Shown: positions 17,311 through 25,945, counted from the first letter of the stretch. The stretch: DNA of 64,000 nucleotides from [Eubacterium] cellulosolvens LD2006 (GCF_000621585.1 NZ_KK211310.1:1-64000); one strand, 5' to 3'. Numbers and translations: made by a program. The notes: generated by a model from the letters alone, not told the origin.

Positions 17311-19191
17311 TTACTCCCGGTTATTCGGAACCGCCTGCAGGATCTTGATACTTCTCGGTGAAACACTCACCAGCCGGTCGTCGGATCCGGGCATTTCTTT
17401 TTCTTTCTTCTTTGACTCGCTGATAAAAACTTTCTGCGTGCTTGTGTCGGCAACAAGTTTCCACGTATATCCCTCCGGCGGTGTCGGAAGTGCGAAGCTC
17501 TGCTCCTGCCAGTACATGTTGTAGACAAAATACAGGGTGTCGTCTTTGCTGCCGTCTTCCCTCTGCGCGTAGTCTCCGCAGTAGAGAACGCCCAGTCCTG
17601 CTTTTGTCACCGTGCTGCCGTTGACCCAGGCCGCGTAGCTGTGATACGAGAGATCCGGAAGTCCGCAGCCGCGGTAATCCGTCATGCGGAGCGGCGTGCG
17701 CTGATGAAGAACCGGATGTTTTTTCCGGAAGGCGAGCACCGCTTTCACATAGTCCGTAAGAGCCGCTGCCGACCTGGTCTTTTTCCAGTTGACCCATCCG
17801 GTCTTGTTGTCCTGACACCAGGCGTTGTTATTTCCCTGCTGACTGTTCTCACACTCATCTCCCGCGTAGATCATCGGGGATCCCTGGGCGGTCGCGAGAA
17901 GCAGAAAGGCATTGCGGACAAGCTGCGCTCTGAGATTGCGGATCGTCGTCTTTCTGGTCGGTCCCTCTTCTCCGCAGTTCCAGGTGTAGTTGTCATTGCT
18001 TCCATCCCGGCTCATCTCGCCGTTGGCGTCGTTGTGCTTCTCCTCGTAGGAGACCATGTCGGCCATGGTGAAGCCGTCCTGATCTGCGAAGTAATTGACA
18101 AACGCGCTGTCTCTCTCATTCCTCCTCTGAAGGAGGGCGATATCCTCGGCGTTGACGTCGAGATCGCCTTTCAGGAACTTGCGCATCATGTGCTGATAAT
18201 AGCAGTTCATCACGCCGAGATTGCGAAGAGACGGGGAATTTCCTCCGTAGATTGTCGTCGTGTCAAAATCTGTATAGAGCAGTTTGGTTTTGGACAGAAG
18301 GGGGTCTGTCTCAAGCGCATGGATCCAGTTTCCGGCTCCCACGAGATGAAATCCGTCCACGTGGAAGCGGATTCTCCAGTGGCGAAGGACATCGGCCACA
18401 AGCCGGCTGTCCGCCTCCGGTCGGAAATAGAACTCCGGTATGCACTCGATGCCCGCCGCGTGAAGGGCGTCGACGAGCTGCGCGAACTCCCGGTTCGGAT
18501 TTCCGAAGGCCGCGTATTTCGCCTTCGGTGCAAAGTACAGTCCGGCGTCATATCCCCAGTAGTTTTTCCGGATATTTTTGTCCGGCTCCTTGACCAGAAT
18601 GCCGCCGTCGAGTTCGTAGCAGCGCTCTTCCGCGCTGAAATCCCGGAACTCATAGCAGGGCATCAGAATCAGCGCGTTGACCCCGAGATCTTTCAGATAC
18701 GGGATCTTCTCCCGGACTCCCTCGAAGGTTCCCGGGTGCTTCACGCCGGAGCTCTTGTCCATTGTAAAACCACGAACGTGGAGTTTGTAGAAGACAGTAT
18801 CCTCGTACGGAATCTCCAGCGGCTGCGTCTCTGCCGTGAAGTTCGCGTTGAGAGAACACCGCGGTTCTTCTTTTCCCGACTCCGGATCTCTCACTGAACG
18901 TACCGAGCGCGCGTACGGATCGGCAGTCATCCTGCCGCCGATCCGGTAACAGTATTCAAAGTCCGTCTTGTCGTCCATCTCAACGCAGACGGCGCTGCAG
19001 CTACCGATCCGGTCTTTCTCGTCAAGAATGATTTCCTGACACGGCTCCGTCTCCCCGCTCCTGTACAAAAGAAGTGAGGCTTCCTGCCCGTCCGGCACGG
19101 TCACTGAGAAGAGATGTTCTCTCTTGTTTTCGTGAACCCCCTGTTTTTCAGGGCTTGCGGCATACGCCCTGAACGCTGTCTTCTCAACCAT
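17311..19191 (-). CDS. GlgX/pullulanase-like GH13 protein with lost catalytic motifs
   Basis: 626 residues: an N-terminal immunoglobulin-like (CBM48-type) part, a GH13 barrel from about residue 130, and a C-terminal beta domain. Relation to glycogen-debranching enzymes is clear from VSYEEKHNDANGE, QQGNNNAWCQDN and SPMIYAGDE. The four catalytic regions are altered. DVVYNH is EFYFRP (253-258). VDGFRFD is VDGFHLV (278-284), so the Arg and the nucleophile Asp are lost. The general-acid region reads LYTDFD (305-310). HDG is QDG (371-373), with its Asp kept. As read it should not cleave glucan. A binding or regulatory role is inference. No signal peptide. Confidence 0.82.
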   Translation of the reverse strand: MVEKTAFRAYAASPEKQGVHENKREHLFSVTVPDGQEASLLLYRSGETEPCQEIILDEKDRIGSCSAVCVEMDDKTDFEYCYRIGGRMTADPYARSVRSVRDPESGKEEPRCSLNANFTAETQPLEIPYEDTVFYKLHVRGFTMDKSSGVKHPGTFEGVREKIPYLKDLGVNALILMPCYEFRDFSAEERCYELDGGILVKEPDKNIRKNYWGYDAGLYFAPKAKYAAFGNPNREFAQLVDALHAAGIECIPEFYFRPEADSRLVADVLRHWRIRFHVDGFHLVGAGNWIHALETDPLLSKTKLLYTDFDTTTIYGGNSPSLRNLGVMNCYYQHMMRKFLKGDLDVNAEDIALLQRRNERDSAFVNYFADQDGFTMADMVSYEEKHNDANGEMSRDGSNDNYTWNCGEEGPTRKTTIRNLRAQLVRNAFLLLATAQGSPMIYAGDECENSQQGNNNAWCQDNKTGWVNWKKTRSAAALTDYVKAVLAFRKKHPVLHQRTPLRMTDYRGCGLPDLSYHSYAAWVNGSTVTKAGLGVLYCGDYAQREDGSKDDTLYFVYNMYWQEQSFALPTPPEGYTWKLVADTSTQKVFISESKKKEKEMPGSDDRLVSVSPRSIKILQAVPNNRE

Positions 19192-19250
19192 TAACTGCTC
19201 CCCCCTCCGGCAGCCTTACAGCCTGCCGGCATTGCCAATACAAATACCCT

Positions 19251-20003
19251 TTATATGCTGATCTCCAGTTCCACCGGACAATGATCGCTACCAAAGATCT
19301 CCTGATGAATCACCGCCTGCCCGATCTTCTCTTTTATCCTCTCGGATGTAAGGAAGTAATCAATTCTCCATCCTGCGTTTTTTTCTCTTGCATGAAAACG
19401 GTAGGACCACCAGCTGTACTCCACCGTGTCCGGATGCAGATAGCGGAAGGTATCCGTGAATCCGGCGGCAAGAAGTTCGGTGAACTTCGCTCTCTCCTCA
19501 TCCGTAAACCCGGCGTTTTTCCGGTTGGTCTTTGGATTTTTCAGATCGATCTCCGCATGGGCGACATTCAGATCCCCGCAGACGATGACCGGTTTCGAAG
19601 CGTCCAGCTTCAGTAGATACGCGCGGAACGCGTCCTCCCAGGTCATGCGGTAGTCCAGTCGCTTCAGACCGTCCTGGGAATTCGGCGTGTAAACCGTGAC
19701 AAGATAAAAATTCTCATATTCGAGAGTGATGACGCGACCCTCGTGGTCGTGCTCCTCCACACCGATGCCGTAGGTGACCGAAAACGCCGGCTCTTTCGCC
19801 CAGATCGCCGTTCCCGAATACCCCTTCTTCTCGGCGTAGTTCCAGTACTCGGTCCAGCCTTCGGGACAGTATTCAATCTGCCCCTCCGAGAGCTTGGACT
19901 CCTGAATACAGAAAAAATCCGCGTCCAGATCACGAAAGGTCTGATCAAAATCTTTTTTCATACAGGCTCTCAGGCCGTTTACATTCCAGGAAATAAACTT
20001 CAT
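19251..20003 (-). CDS. xth: Exodeoxyribonuclease III / AP endonuclease
   Basis: 250 residues. Cuts DNA 5' of abasic sites and trims 3' ends in base-excision repair. MKFISWNVNGLRA, the metal-binding Glu in IQESKL, CGDLNVAH and the terminal SDHCPVELEI are all present. Its start overlaps the decarboxylase stop by 4 bases (ATGA), an unusual operon partner. It ends 59 bases before the GH13-like gene. Confidence 0.96.
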   Translation of the reverse strand: MKFISWNVNGLRACMKKDFDQTFRDLDADFFCIQESKLSEGQIEYCPEGWTEYWNYAEKKGYSGTAIWAKEPAFSVTYGIGVEEHDHEGRVITLEYENFYLVTVYTPNSQDGLKRLDYRMTWEDAFRAYLLKLDASKPVIVCGDLNVAHAEIDLKNPKTNRKNAGFTDEERAKFTELLAAGFTDTFRYLHPDTVEYSWWSYRFHAREKNAGWRIDYFLTSERIKEKIGQAVIHQEIFGSDHCPVELEISI

Positions 20004-21466
20004 AGTTTCAACTCCCTATTCATGATGACCCGCAGGGTGTTCAGCGTCTTGTCGGCGGGACCGTGAATTTCCAGTTTATGTGAAAGGCAGAACATCGCCT
20101 TTTCATAGACTTCTCTTGTGACCGTCTCGCCCGGATACAGGATCGGCACACCCGGCGGATACGGCGTAATGCTCTCCGCAGCGACTCTTCCGATGGAATA
20201 GGCGAGCGGAACCACTTCTGTCTCACTGAAGTACGCTTCTCTCGGCGTGACGGCCACCTGCGGAAGATTCAGCTGCTCGACATCTTCCACGGGCTCGACA
20301 TCTGTGGACCCGAACTGCAGACACTCCGCGCAGTGCCTCTGCATGACGCGCTTGATCGTCTGGATCAGACGGCGGACATCCTCGCCGGTATTTCCCCAGG
20401 TGAGTACACAGACGACGTTCTGGGAATCGGACAGCTCTGTGCTGACCCGTCCGGTCTCGTAGAGGCGCTTCTGAAATTCGTAACCGGTGATGCCGGCGTC
20501 GATCGCGGAGAGCACAATTCTGGTCGGATCCATATCCGGCCGGTGCAGAATCCGCACATCGGTCAGCTCTTCGAGTTCCTTGCGGATCACTTCTGCCATG
20601 GCGACGGTTCGCTCCATATGTTCTTCCCCGTGCTCCGCCATCAGATGTCTGGCAGCATCGAGGGAGCCCATCAGAAGATAATTGGGGCTCGTGCTCATGA
20701 CAAGTTTTAACGCCTTGTCGACTTTTACTTCGTCCACCAGCGAGCTCCGGATGTGAAGCATCGAGCTCTGTGTCATGCTCCCGAGCGTCTTGTGGGTGCT
20801 CTGCGCCACGAGATCGGCTCCCGCCTGCAGGGCGCTCTTCGGCAGATCCTCCGAGAAGCACAGATGTGAGCCGTGCGCCTCGTCCACCAGAAGCGGAATT
20901 TGTCTCTTGTGACAGATGTCCGCTATCTCCTTAAGATCGGAGCAGATGCCGTAGTAGGTCGGGCTGACCAGAAAAACAGCTTTGATCTCCGGATCCTCCT
21001 CGAGGGCTTCCTCTACTGCCAGCGGATCTACCGGTCCGCTGATCCCGAAGTCTTCAATATATTCAGGGTTGATCCACACCGGTTTTGCGCCGGACAGGAT
21101 CAGTCCCATCATGACAGATTTATGCGCGTTCCTCGGAACAAGAATTTTCTCTCCCTCGCCCACAGTTGCAAGGATCATCGCCTGGTTTCCGCAGGTCGTT
21201 CCGTTGACCAGAAACCAGCATCGGTCGGAGCCGAACAGATCCGCGGCCAGTTTTTCCGCCTCAAGAATCGGTCCGGTCGGCTGGTGAAGATCATCCAGTC
21301 CCTCCGCCTCGGTCAGATCCGCCCGGTACGCGCGATCCCCGAAAAGCTCCAGCGCCTTTCTGTCTACGCCGCGCTCAAATCGGTGTCCCGGTATCCTGAA
21401 AAAAGCAGGCTCTTCTTTGATAAAACTTTCGATTGCGTCCAAAAGCGGTGTCTGTTTCTGATCCAC
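20000..21466 (-). CDS. Orn/Lys/Arg decarboxylase family protein (PLP-dependent)
   Basis: 488 residues, fold-type I PLP enzyme. FRIPGHRFERG opens the domain, FLVNGTTCGNQA binds the phosphate, VDEAHGSHL carries the PLP-ring Asp and His, and the Schiff-base Lys is in AQSTHKTLGSMTQSS. The C-terminal decarboxylase domain ends with LPYPPGVP-type text (here ITPYPPGVPILYPGE). Length matches the short Firmicutes arginine/lysine decarboxylases that lack the wing domain. Substrate (Arg, Lys or Orn) is not decidable. Coupled to xth by a 4-base overlap. Confidence 0.9.
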   Translation of the reverse strand: MDQKQTPLLDAIESFIKEEPAFFRIPGHRFERGVDRKALELFGDRAYRADLTEAEGLDDLHQPTGPILEAEKLAADLFGSDRCWFLVNGTTCGNQAMILATVGEGEKILVPRNAHKSVMMGLILSGAKPVWINPEYIEDFGISGPVDPLAVEEALEEDPEIKAVFLVSPTYYGICSDLKEIADICHKRQIPLLVDEAHGSHLCFSEDLPKSALQAGADLVAQSTHKTLGSMTQSSMLHIRSSLVDEVKVDKALKLVMSTSPNYLLMGSLDAARHLMAEHGEEHMERTVAMAEVIRKELEELTDVRILHRPDMDPTRIVLSAIDAGITGYEFQKRLYETGRVSTELSDSQNVVCVLTWGNTGEDVRRLIQTIKRVMQRHCAECLQFGSTDVEPVEDVEQLNLPQVAVTPREAYFSETEVVPLAYSIGRVAAESITPYPPGVPILYPGETVTREVYEKAMFCLSHKLEIHGPADKTLNTLRVIMNRELKL

Positions 21467-21490
21467 GATTTGCCTCCAATAAGCCCGTTA

Positions 21491-21528
21491 TTCGCAATGG
21501 AAAATTCGAAATATTTTCCTATGATACG
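21491..21528 (-). repeat. Repeat family R1, palindrome part only
   Basis: Directly after the U run of the ilvE terminator lies CGTATCATAGGAAAATATTTCGAATTTTCCATTGCGAATA-type DNA, an imperfect palindrome with the same ATAGGAAA...TTTCC core as the copies at 7376 and 50,695. The GC-rich half of the repeat is missing. Confidence 0.45.
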
Positions 21529-21564
21529 AAAAATTGAGGGTATTCCGAAAGGAACACCCCCAAT
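21529..21564 (-). terminator. Terminator of ilvE
   Basis: ATTGGGGGTGTTCC, loop TTTC, GGAATACCCTCAAT and then TTTTT on the minus strand. It lies 32 bases after the ilvE stop. Confidence 0.85.
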
Positions 21565-21596
21565 AATAACATTTATCATTGGCTAATTCAATAAAA

Positions 21597-22631
21597 TCAG
21601 TCAACCTTGATCTCGTGAATCCAACCTTCCGGAGCCTCCAGATGACCCATCTGAATACCTGTCAGTGTGTCATACAGTTTCTTGATTGTCGGTCCCATCC
21701 CTTCCATACCGCTTGGGATTTTGATCACATTTCCGTGATCGTGAATCTCTCCTACCGGGGAGATAACTGCCGCTGTTCCGCAGAGTCCCATCTCCTCAGC
21801 CTCTTTTACCTCATCGAAGAGCACCGGTCTGTGCTCTACATTCATGCCGAGGATGTGCTCGGCGATGTAGCAGATCGAGCGGCGTGTGATCGAAGGAAGA
21901 ATGGAATCGGACTTCGGTGTGACAAGTGTTTTTCCACCGTCTTTGATGAAGATGATGTTGGCTCCGCCTGTCTCTTCCACCTTGGTTCTTGTGGCAGGAT
22001 CGAGATACATGTTCTCGCTGTATCCCTCTCTGTGCGCTTCCATAATCGGATGAAGGCTCATCGCGTAGTTAAGTCCTGCCTTGATTCCGCCTGTTCCGTG
22101 TGGCGCTGCTCTGTCGAAATCCGGGATTCTTACAACAACCGGCTTTGCGCCGCCCTTGAAGTAAGGGCCTACCGGAGTTACAAGGATACGGAACATATAT
22201 TCCTCTGCCGGCTTAACACCGATTACAGAATTGTAACCGAACATGTACGGGCGGATGTAAAGCGTAGCGCCGGATCCGTACGGCGGTACCCAGTCCGCGT
22301 TTGCCTTTACTACCTGCTCAACGGCCTCGATGAAACGCTCCTTCGGAAATTCAGGCATCTCCAGACGTTTGCAGGAATCGATCATACGATCCGCGTTCAG
22401 ATCCGGGCGGAAGGTGACAATCTTTCCATCCTCGGTTCTGTAAGCCTTGAGACCCTCGAAACATGTCTGCGCGTACTGAAGAACGCAGGCACACTCATTC
22501 ATGCTGATGTTGTGATCCTTTGTGAGTGTTCCCTCGTCCCACTTTCCGTCCTTATACATGGACACGTAACTGTAGTCGGTCTCTAAATATGAAAATCCCA
22601 GGCTTCCCCAGTCGATGTCTTTTAATGCCAT
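21597..22631 (-). CDS. ilvE: Branched-chain amino acid aminotransferase
   Basis: 344 residues, fold-type IV PLP enzyme, last step of Leu, Ile and Val synthesis and first of their breakdown. GTLTKDHNISMNE, CFEGLKAYRTEDG, YIRPYMFG and the PLP-Lys region AGLNYAMSL are recognisable. EEMGLCGTAAVISPVG near the end is diagnostic. It has its own promoter and a strong terminator, so it is a single transcription unit. The gene just upstream is the leucyl-tRNA-synthetase derivative. Confidence 0.95.
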   Translation of the reverse strand: MALKDIDWGSLGFSYLETDYSYVSMYKDGKWDEGTLTKDHNISMNECACVLQYAQTCFEGLKAYRTEDGKIVTFRPDLNADRMIDSCKRLEMPEFPKERFIEAVEQVVKANADWVPPYGSGATLYIRPYMFGYNSVIGVKPAEEYMFRILVTPVGPYFKGGAKPVVVRIPDFDRAAPHGTGGIKAGLNYAMSLHPIMEAHREGYSENMYLDPATRTKVEETGGANIIFIKDGGKTLVTPKSDSILPSITRRSICYIAEHILGMNVEHRPVLFDEVKEAEEMGLCGTAAVISPVGEIHDHGNVIKIPSGMEGMGPTIKKLYDTLTGIQMGHLEAPEGWIHEIKVD

Positions 22632-22664
22632 TGGTTTGTCCTCCTAAATTTAATCTTGAACGTT

Positions 22665-22694
22665 ATTATACACCCTATTTTCAGAAATGCGCAA
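22665..22694 (-). promoter_or_regulatory. Promoter of ilvE
   Basis: TATAAT at 22665-22670 and TTGCGC at 22689-22694 on the minus strand, 18-base spacer. Confidence 0.6.
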
Positions 22695-22787
22695 AAAAAA
22701 TGAAATAATCGGGAGAAAAAATCAGAAGGCGTAAATATTTCGTTCATCCTTGCTTTTGCAGAAAAATCAACGGATGAACCTCGTGTT

Positions 22788-22872
22788 TCTCATTTTTTCC
22801 CTTAACGGAGACTGAAATCAGGATTATGTTTTCTTCCTTTTTCCCTTAACAGAGACAAAATTCAGGATCTTA
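22788..22872. repeat. Partial tandem duplication of a gene's 3' end
   Basis: The last ~30 bases of the gene ending at 22824 (TTAAGGGAAAAA and the preceding TCCTGAATTTTGTCTCTG) recur directly after its stop codon with a few changes. This looks like a slippage duplication. Confidence 0.5.
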
Positions 22873-23738
22873 AGCGGGATATAGACCGCCTTTTCGAAAA
22901 CATCCGGCATCTCCCCGTTTTTGTTGACACCGCTCTTCCGTTTCTCTTTTTCCACAAGTGCCTCTCTTCCCTTCCGGATGATTTCTTCTTCGGAGAGTGA
23001 AGCCGAAAGGCAAAGTTCCGTCCGCAGCTTTCCGTCCACCGATACAGGAAGGCGGAAAAGATCTCCCTCTTCCGTCAGAGATCCGGCGGTCGGCCAGGGC
23101 GCGTCCGCAAGGGGAAGTTCGGAAATCCGGCTCCACAGTTCCGATGCCATCACCGGTGCCAGATCACGAAGAAGAATGACCAGATCCCGGATCGTGCCCG
23201 CATCAACCGCACACTCCTTTGTATGCGTCCAGGTGCCGGTGGGCAGAACCTCTCCGATCCCGACTCCATCCGTCTTCTCACCACTTTTCCGGCAAAGACT
23301 CTCCAACGACTGTCCGCAGCTCCGCAGTTCCCTGCACGCTTTCATGAAAAAGGCCGGTGCGCTTCTCCATCTTCCCTTCTCGCGGCAGACCGTCATTTCC
23401 CGGACGAGGCGGTTCCGGATGCTTCTGATCCCGGTTGTTGCATCGCAATTCTGGCGAAGGGAGAGAACAGCGAGCGCCCAGAATCGTTTCAGAAAGCGGT
23501 AGGCCGCTGCCACCACTTCTTCGTCCCAGTCATCGTTGGTCTTAGGCACCGGGTTGTAGATACAGTAAAGATGCAGGGCGTCAAAGCCGAAATCTGTCAT
23601 CAGATCCGAAGGAAAGATCGCCTTCTCCTTCTGCATCTCCTTCCGGACAACCTCTTCCCATTTCCGCTCGAGCGCCCGGTGATTGTATAATTCGTGATTG
23701 TGATTATCAAGTTTTCCTGTTTGTATATTCGTATTCAT
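22824..23738 (-). CDS. Leucyl-tRNA synthetase derivative lacking catalytic and editing domains
   Basis: 304 residues. Residues 17-31 (LYNHRALERKWEEV) match the N-terminal helix of LeuRS. Residue 45 onward matches LeuRS from just after KMSKS: FGFDALHLY corresponds to YGADTxRLY, and RFLKRFWAL to the start of the anticodon-binding bundle. APVMASELW and APWPT match the end of the bundle, and VDGKLRTEL plus AVYIPLKILNFV match the C-terminal domain. HIGH, the editing domain and KMSKS are absent, so it cannot charge tRNA. A normal LeuRS is about 800 residues. I use the ATG at 23738, because the upstream TTG lies within the preceding terminator and promoter. Binding tRNA-Leu or regulating leucine genes is inference. 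Confidence 0.85.
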   Translation of the reverse strand: MNTNIQTGKLDNHNHELYNHRALERKWEEVVRKEMQKEKAIFPSDLMTDFGFDALHLYCIYNPVPKTNDDWDEEVVAAAYRFLKRFWALAVLSLRQNCDATTGIRSIRNRLVREMTVCREKGRWRSAPAFFMKACRELRSCGQSLESLCRKSGEKTDGVGIGEVLPTGTWTHTKECAVDAGTIRDLVILLRDLAPVMASELWSRISELPLADAPWPTAGSLTEEGDLFRLPVSVDGKLRTELCLSASLSEEEIIRKGREALVEKEKRKSGVNKNGEMPDVFEKAVYIPLKILNFVSVKGKRKKT

Positions 23739-23745
23739 GAAACCT

Positions 23746-23774
23746 ATTATAGAAAGGCAGAAAGATACGCGCAA
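23746..23774 (-). promoter_or_regulatory. Promoter of the LeuRS-like gene, probably leaderless
   Basis: TATAAT at 23746-23751 and TTGCGC at 23769-23774 on the minus strand, 17-base spacer. The expected start (about 23739) is at the ATG itself, so the mRNA would have almost no leader. The -35 begins only a few bases after the preceding terminator. Confidence 0.6.
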
Positions 23775-23776
23775 TA

Positions 23777-23808
23777 ACAAAAGGCCGGCAGCTCAAAAGA
23801 GCTGCCGG
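23777..23808 (-). terminator. Terminator of the EF-G-like gene
   Basis: CCGGCAGCTC, loop TTTT, GAGCTGCCGG, then CCTTTTG on the minus strand: ten perfect pairs. Confidence 0.85.
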
Positions 23809-23854
23809 CGGCAATTGGGTTGATATGTTTATACATGGAGGGATATTACCGTTG

Positions 23855-25945
23855 TCATTCCTCGATCGATGTGATTTTTCCCGCTCTCTCTTCGATCTCC
23901 TTCTCCTGAATATCGGAAGGAGCCTGCTCGTATCTGACGAACTCATACTCGAAGACGCCAGATCCCTGGGTCATGGATCGAAGGGTGTTTGAATATCCGT
24001 AGAGCTCAAGCTCCGGAATATCCGCCTCAATGATGGTGGTTCCATCCTTCGCCGGCGTCATGCCGAGCACGCGGCCTCTTCTCTTGTTGAGGTCGCCCAT
24101 GATATCGCCGGTGTAACCATCCGGTGCCGTCACTTTCAGGTTAACGATCGGCTCGAGAAGGATCGGCGAAGCTTTCATAAAGCCGTCTTTAAACGCCATC
24201 CTCGTCGCGGTCTTGAAGGCCATCTCCGAGGAATCTACCGGATGGTAGGAGCCGTCGTAGAGAACTGCCTTTACGCCGACGACCGGGTAAGCAGCGAGCG
24301 GTCCGGAGAGAACCGACTCTGCGAGTCCCTTCTCGACAGCCGGGAAGTACTGTTTCGGCACAGCTCCTCCGACCACTTCCTCCTCGAAGACGAACGGCGT
24401 GTCCAGATCACCCGAAGGCTCGAAGCGCATCTTTACGTGACCGTACTGACCGTGTCCTCCGGACTGTTTCTTATATTTGGAATCTACGTCGGAGTTCTTT
24501 TTGATTGTCTCGCGGAAAGCTACCTTCGGCTTCGAGAGCTCGATGTCTACGTTGTAGCGCTCTTTCAGTTTTGCGGCAACCACCTCGATCTGCATATCTC
24601 CGATACCGTAGATCAGGGACTGGTGATTTGCGGAGTCTGTGACGATGCGAAGGGTCGTATCCTCCAGCTGAAGTCTGGCCAGACCCTGGGCAACCTTGTC
24701 TACCTCCTGCTTGTTCACCGGTTTGTATCTCTTCGCGGTGTACGGCTTCGATACGGAAATCGGTCCGTAGTCGACCGGTTTTGTCTTGACTGCGAGAGAG
24801 TCGCCGGTTTTTGCCGAGGCGAGTTTCGGAATCGCTCCGATATCGCCCGCGTGAAGCTCCGCAATCTCGGACGGCTTGTTTCCGCAGAGAATGTAGAGTT
24901 TTCCGATCTTCTCCTCGGTGTCCTGCGTCACGTTGTAGAGGACGTCATTGGCTTTGATGACGCCGGAGCAGACTTTGATGATCGAATACTTTCCGAGGAA
25001 AGGATCTGCGATGGTTTTCCAGATCGTTGCAGATTTCGAGAGCGTGAAGTCGTAGTTTGCCTCGAAAATATCGTTGCTGTTGCGGTCGAGTCCCGCGCGC
25101 TCCCTCTGGGACGGATTCGGGAAATATCCGACGATATCGTCCAGAAGAATCTTGATTCCCTGCAGATTGATCGGGGAACCCATGCAGACCGGAACCATAT
25201 CTCCGCTCGCCACGTTCGTCGCAAGGGCTGCTCCGATCTCGGCCGGCGAGAACTCGTCACCGTTGAAGTAGCGGTCCATAAACTCCTCGCTGGTCTCCGC
25301 AACAGACTCCAGCAGAGCGTCTCTATATTCAGAGAGGTGATCCTTCACGTAATCCGGTGTCGGAATCTCCTCTTTCTCATTCTTATTAATGTATCTGCGG
25401 GATTTGTTCTTTACGATATTCACGTATCCGATGAACTTTCCGTTCTCACGAATCGGCATGTGCAGCGGCGCGATTCTCTTTCCGTAAAGATCCTGCAGTT
25501 TCAGTACAACATCACGGTAGGACACGTCGTCGATATCCATCTCTGTAACGAAGATCATACGCGGCAGGTTGTATCTCTCACAGAGATCCCATGCCTTCTG
25601 TGTTCCGACCTGAACCCCGGACTTTCCGGAGATCACGATGATGGCCGCGTCCGCAGCGGCTGCCGCTTCCTCCGCCTCACCTACAAAATCAAAAAAACCA
25701 GGAGTATCCAGAATGTTTACTTTGCACTTTTCCCACTCAACCGGGACAACGGATGTGTTAATTGAGAATTTTCTTTTGATTTCTTCTTTGTCGTAATCGC
25801 TCACCGTGTTGCCGTCGTTGACGCTTCCGAGGCGGCTGGTAATTCCTGACAGATAGGCCATTCCTTCTACCAGTGAAGTCTTACCTGCCCCGCCGTGTCC
25901 GAGCACAACGACGTTTCTCACCCTGTCCGTTCTATAAACCTCCAT
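23855..25945 (-). CDS. EF-G-like translational GTPase (EF-G2 type)
   Basis: 696 residues with all five EF-G-type domains. The P-loop is GHGGAGKTS. The G3 motif reads DTPGFFDF, with Phe where classical EF-G has the catalytic His; Tyr or Phe is usual in the EF-G2/EF-G-like branch. The guanine-specificity motif NKxD reads TEMD, so both Asn and Lys are missing. Domain IV contains GGHGQYGHV and domain V GDIMGDLNKRRGRV. It is therefore a paralogue rather than the housekeeping fusA. It is a single gene with its own promoter and a strong terminator. A stress or late-growth role on the ribosome is possible but not shown. Confidence 0.85.
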   Translation of the reverse strand: MEVYRTDRVRNVVVLGHGGAGKTSLVEGMAYLSGITSRLGSVNDGNTVSDYDKEEIKRKFSINTSVVPVEWEKCKVNILDTPGFFDFVGEAEEAAAAADAAIIVISGKSGVQVGTQKAWDLCERYNLPRMIFVTEMDIDDVSYRDVVLKLQDLYGKRIAPLHMPIRENGKFIGYVNIVKNKSRRYINKNEKEEIPTPDYVKDHLSEYRDALLESVAETSEEFMDRYFNGDEFSPAEIGAALATNVASGDMVPVCMGSPINLQGIKILLDDIVGYFPNPSQRERAGLDRNSNDIFEANYDFTLSKSATIWKTIADPFLGKYSIIKVCSGVIKANDVLYNVTQDTEEKIGKLYILCGNKPSEIAELHAGDIGAIPKLASAKTGDSLAVKTKPVDYGPISVSKPYTAKRYKPVNKQEVDKVAQGLARLQLEDTTLRIVTDSANHQSLIYGIGDMQIEVVAAKLKERYNVDIELSKPKVAFRETIKKNSDVDSKYKKQSGGHGQYGHVKMRFEPSGDLDTPFVFEEEVVGGAVPKQYFPAVEKGLAESVLSGPLAAYPVVGVKAVLYDGSYHPVDSSEMAFKTATRMAFKDGFMKASPILLEPIVNLKVTAPDGYTGDIMGDLNKRRGRVLGMTPAKDGTTIIEADIPELELYGYSNTLRSMTQGSGVFEYEFVRYEQAPSDIQEKEIEERAGKITSIEE

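Noticed and set aside
23739-23780. Upstream TTG start adding 14 residues to the LeuRS-like protein
   Set aside because: The added codons lie within the promoter and next to the terminator of the preceding gene, and there is no ribosome site.
24242-25765. Long open frames antisense to the EF-G-like gene, and similar ones antisense to pheT, fhs, dxr and the butyrate genes
   Set aside because: They mirror conserved coding genes, lack ribosome sites and encode Arg/Ser/Cys-rich sequence without family features.
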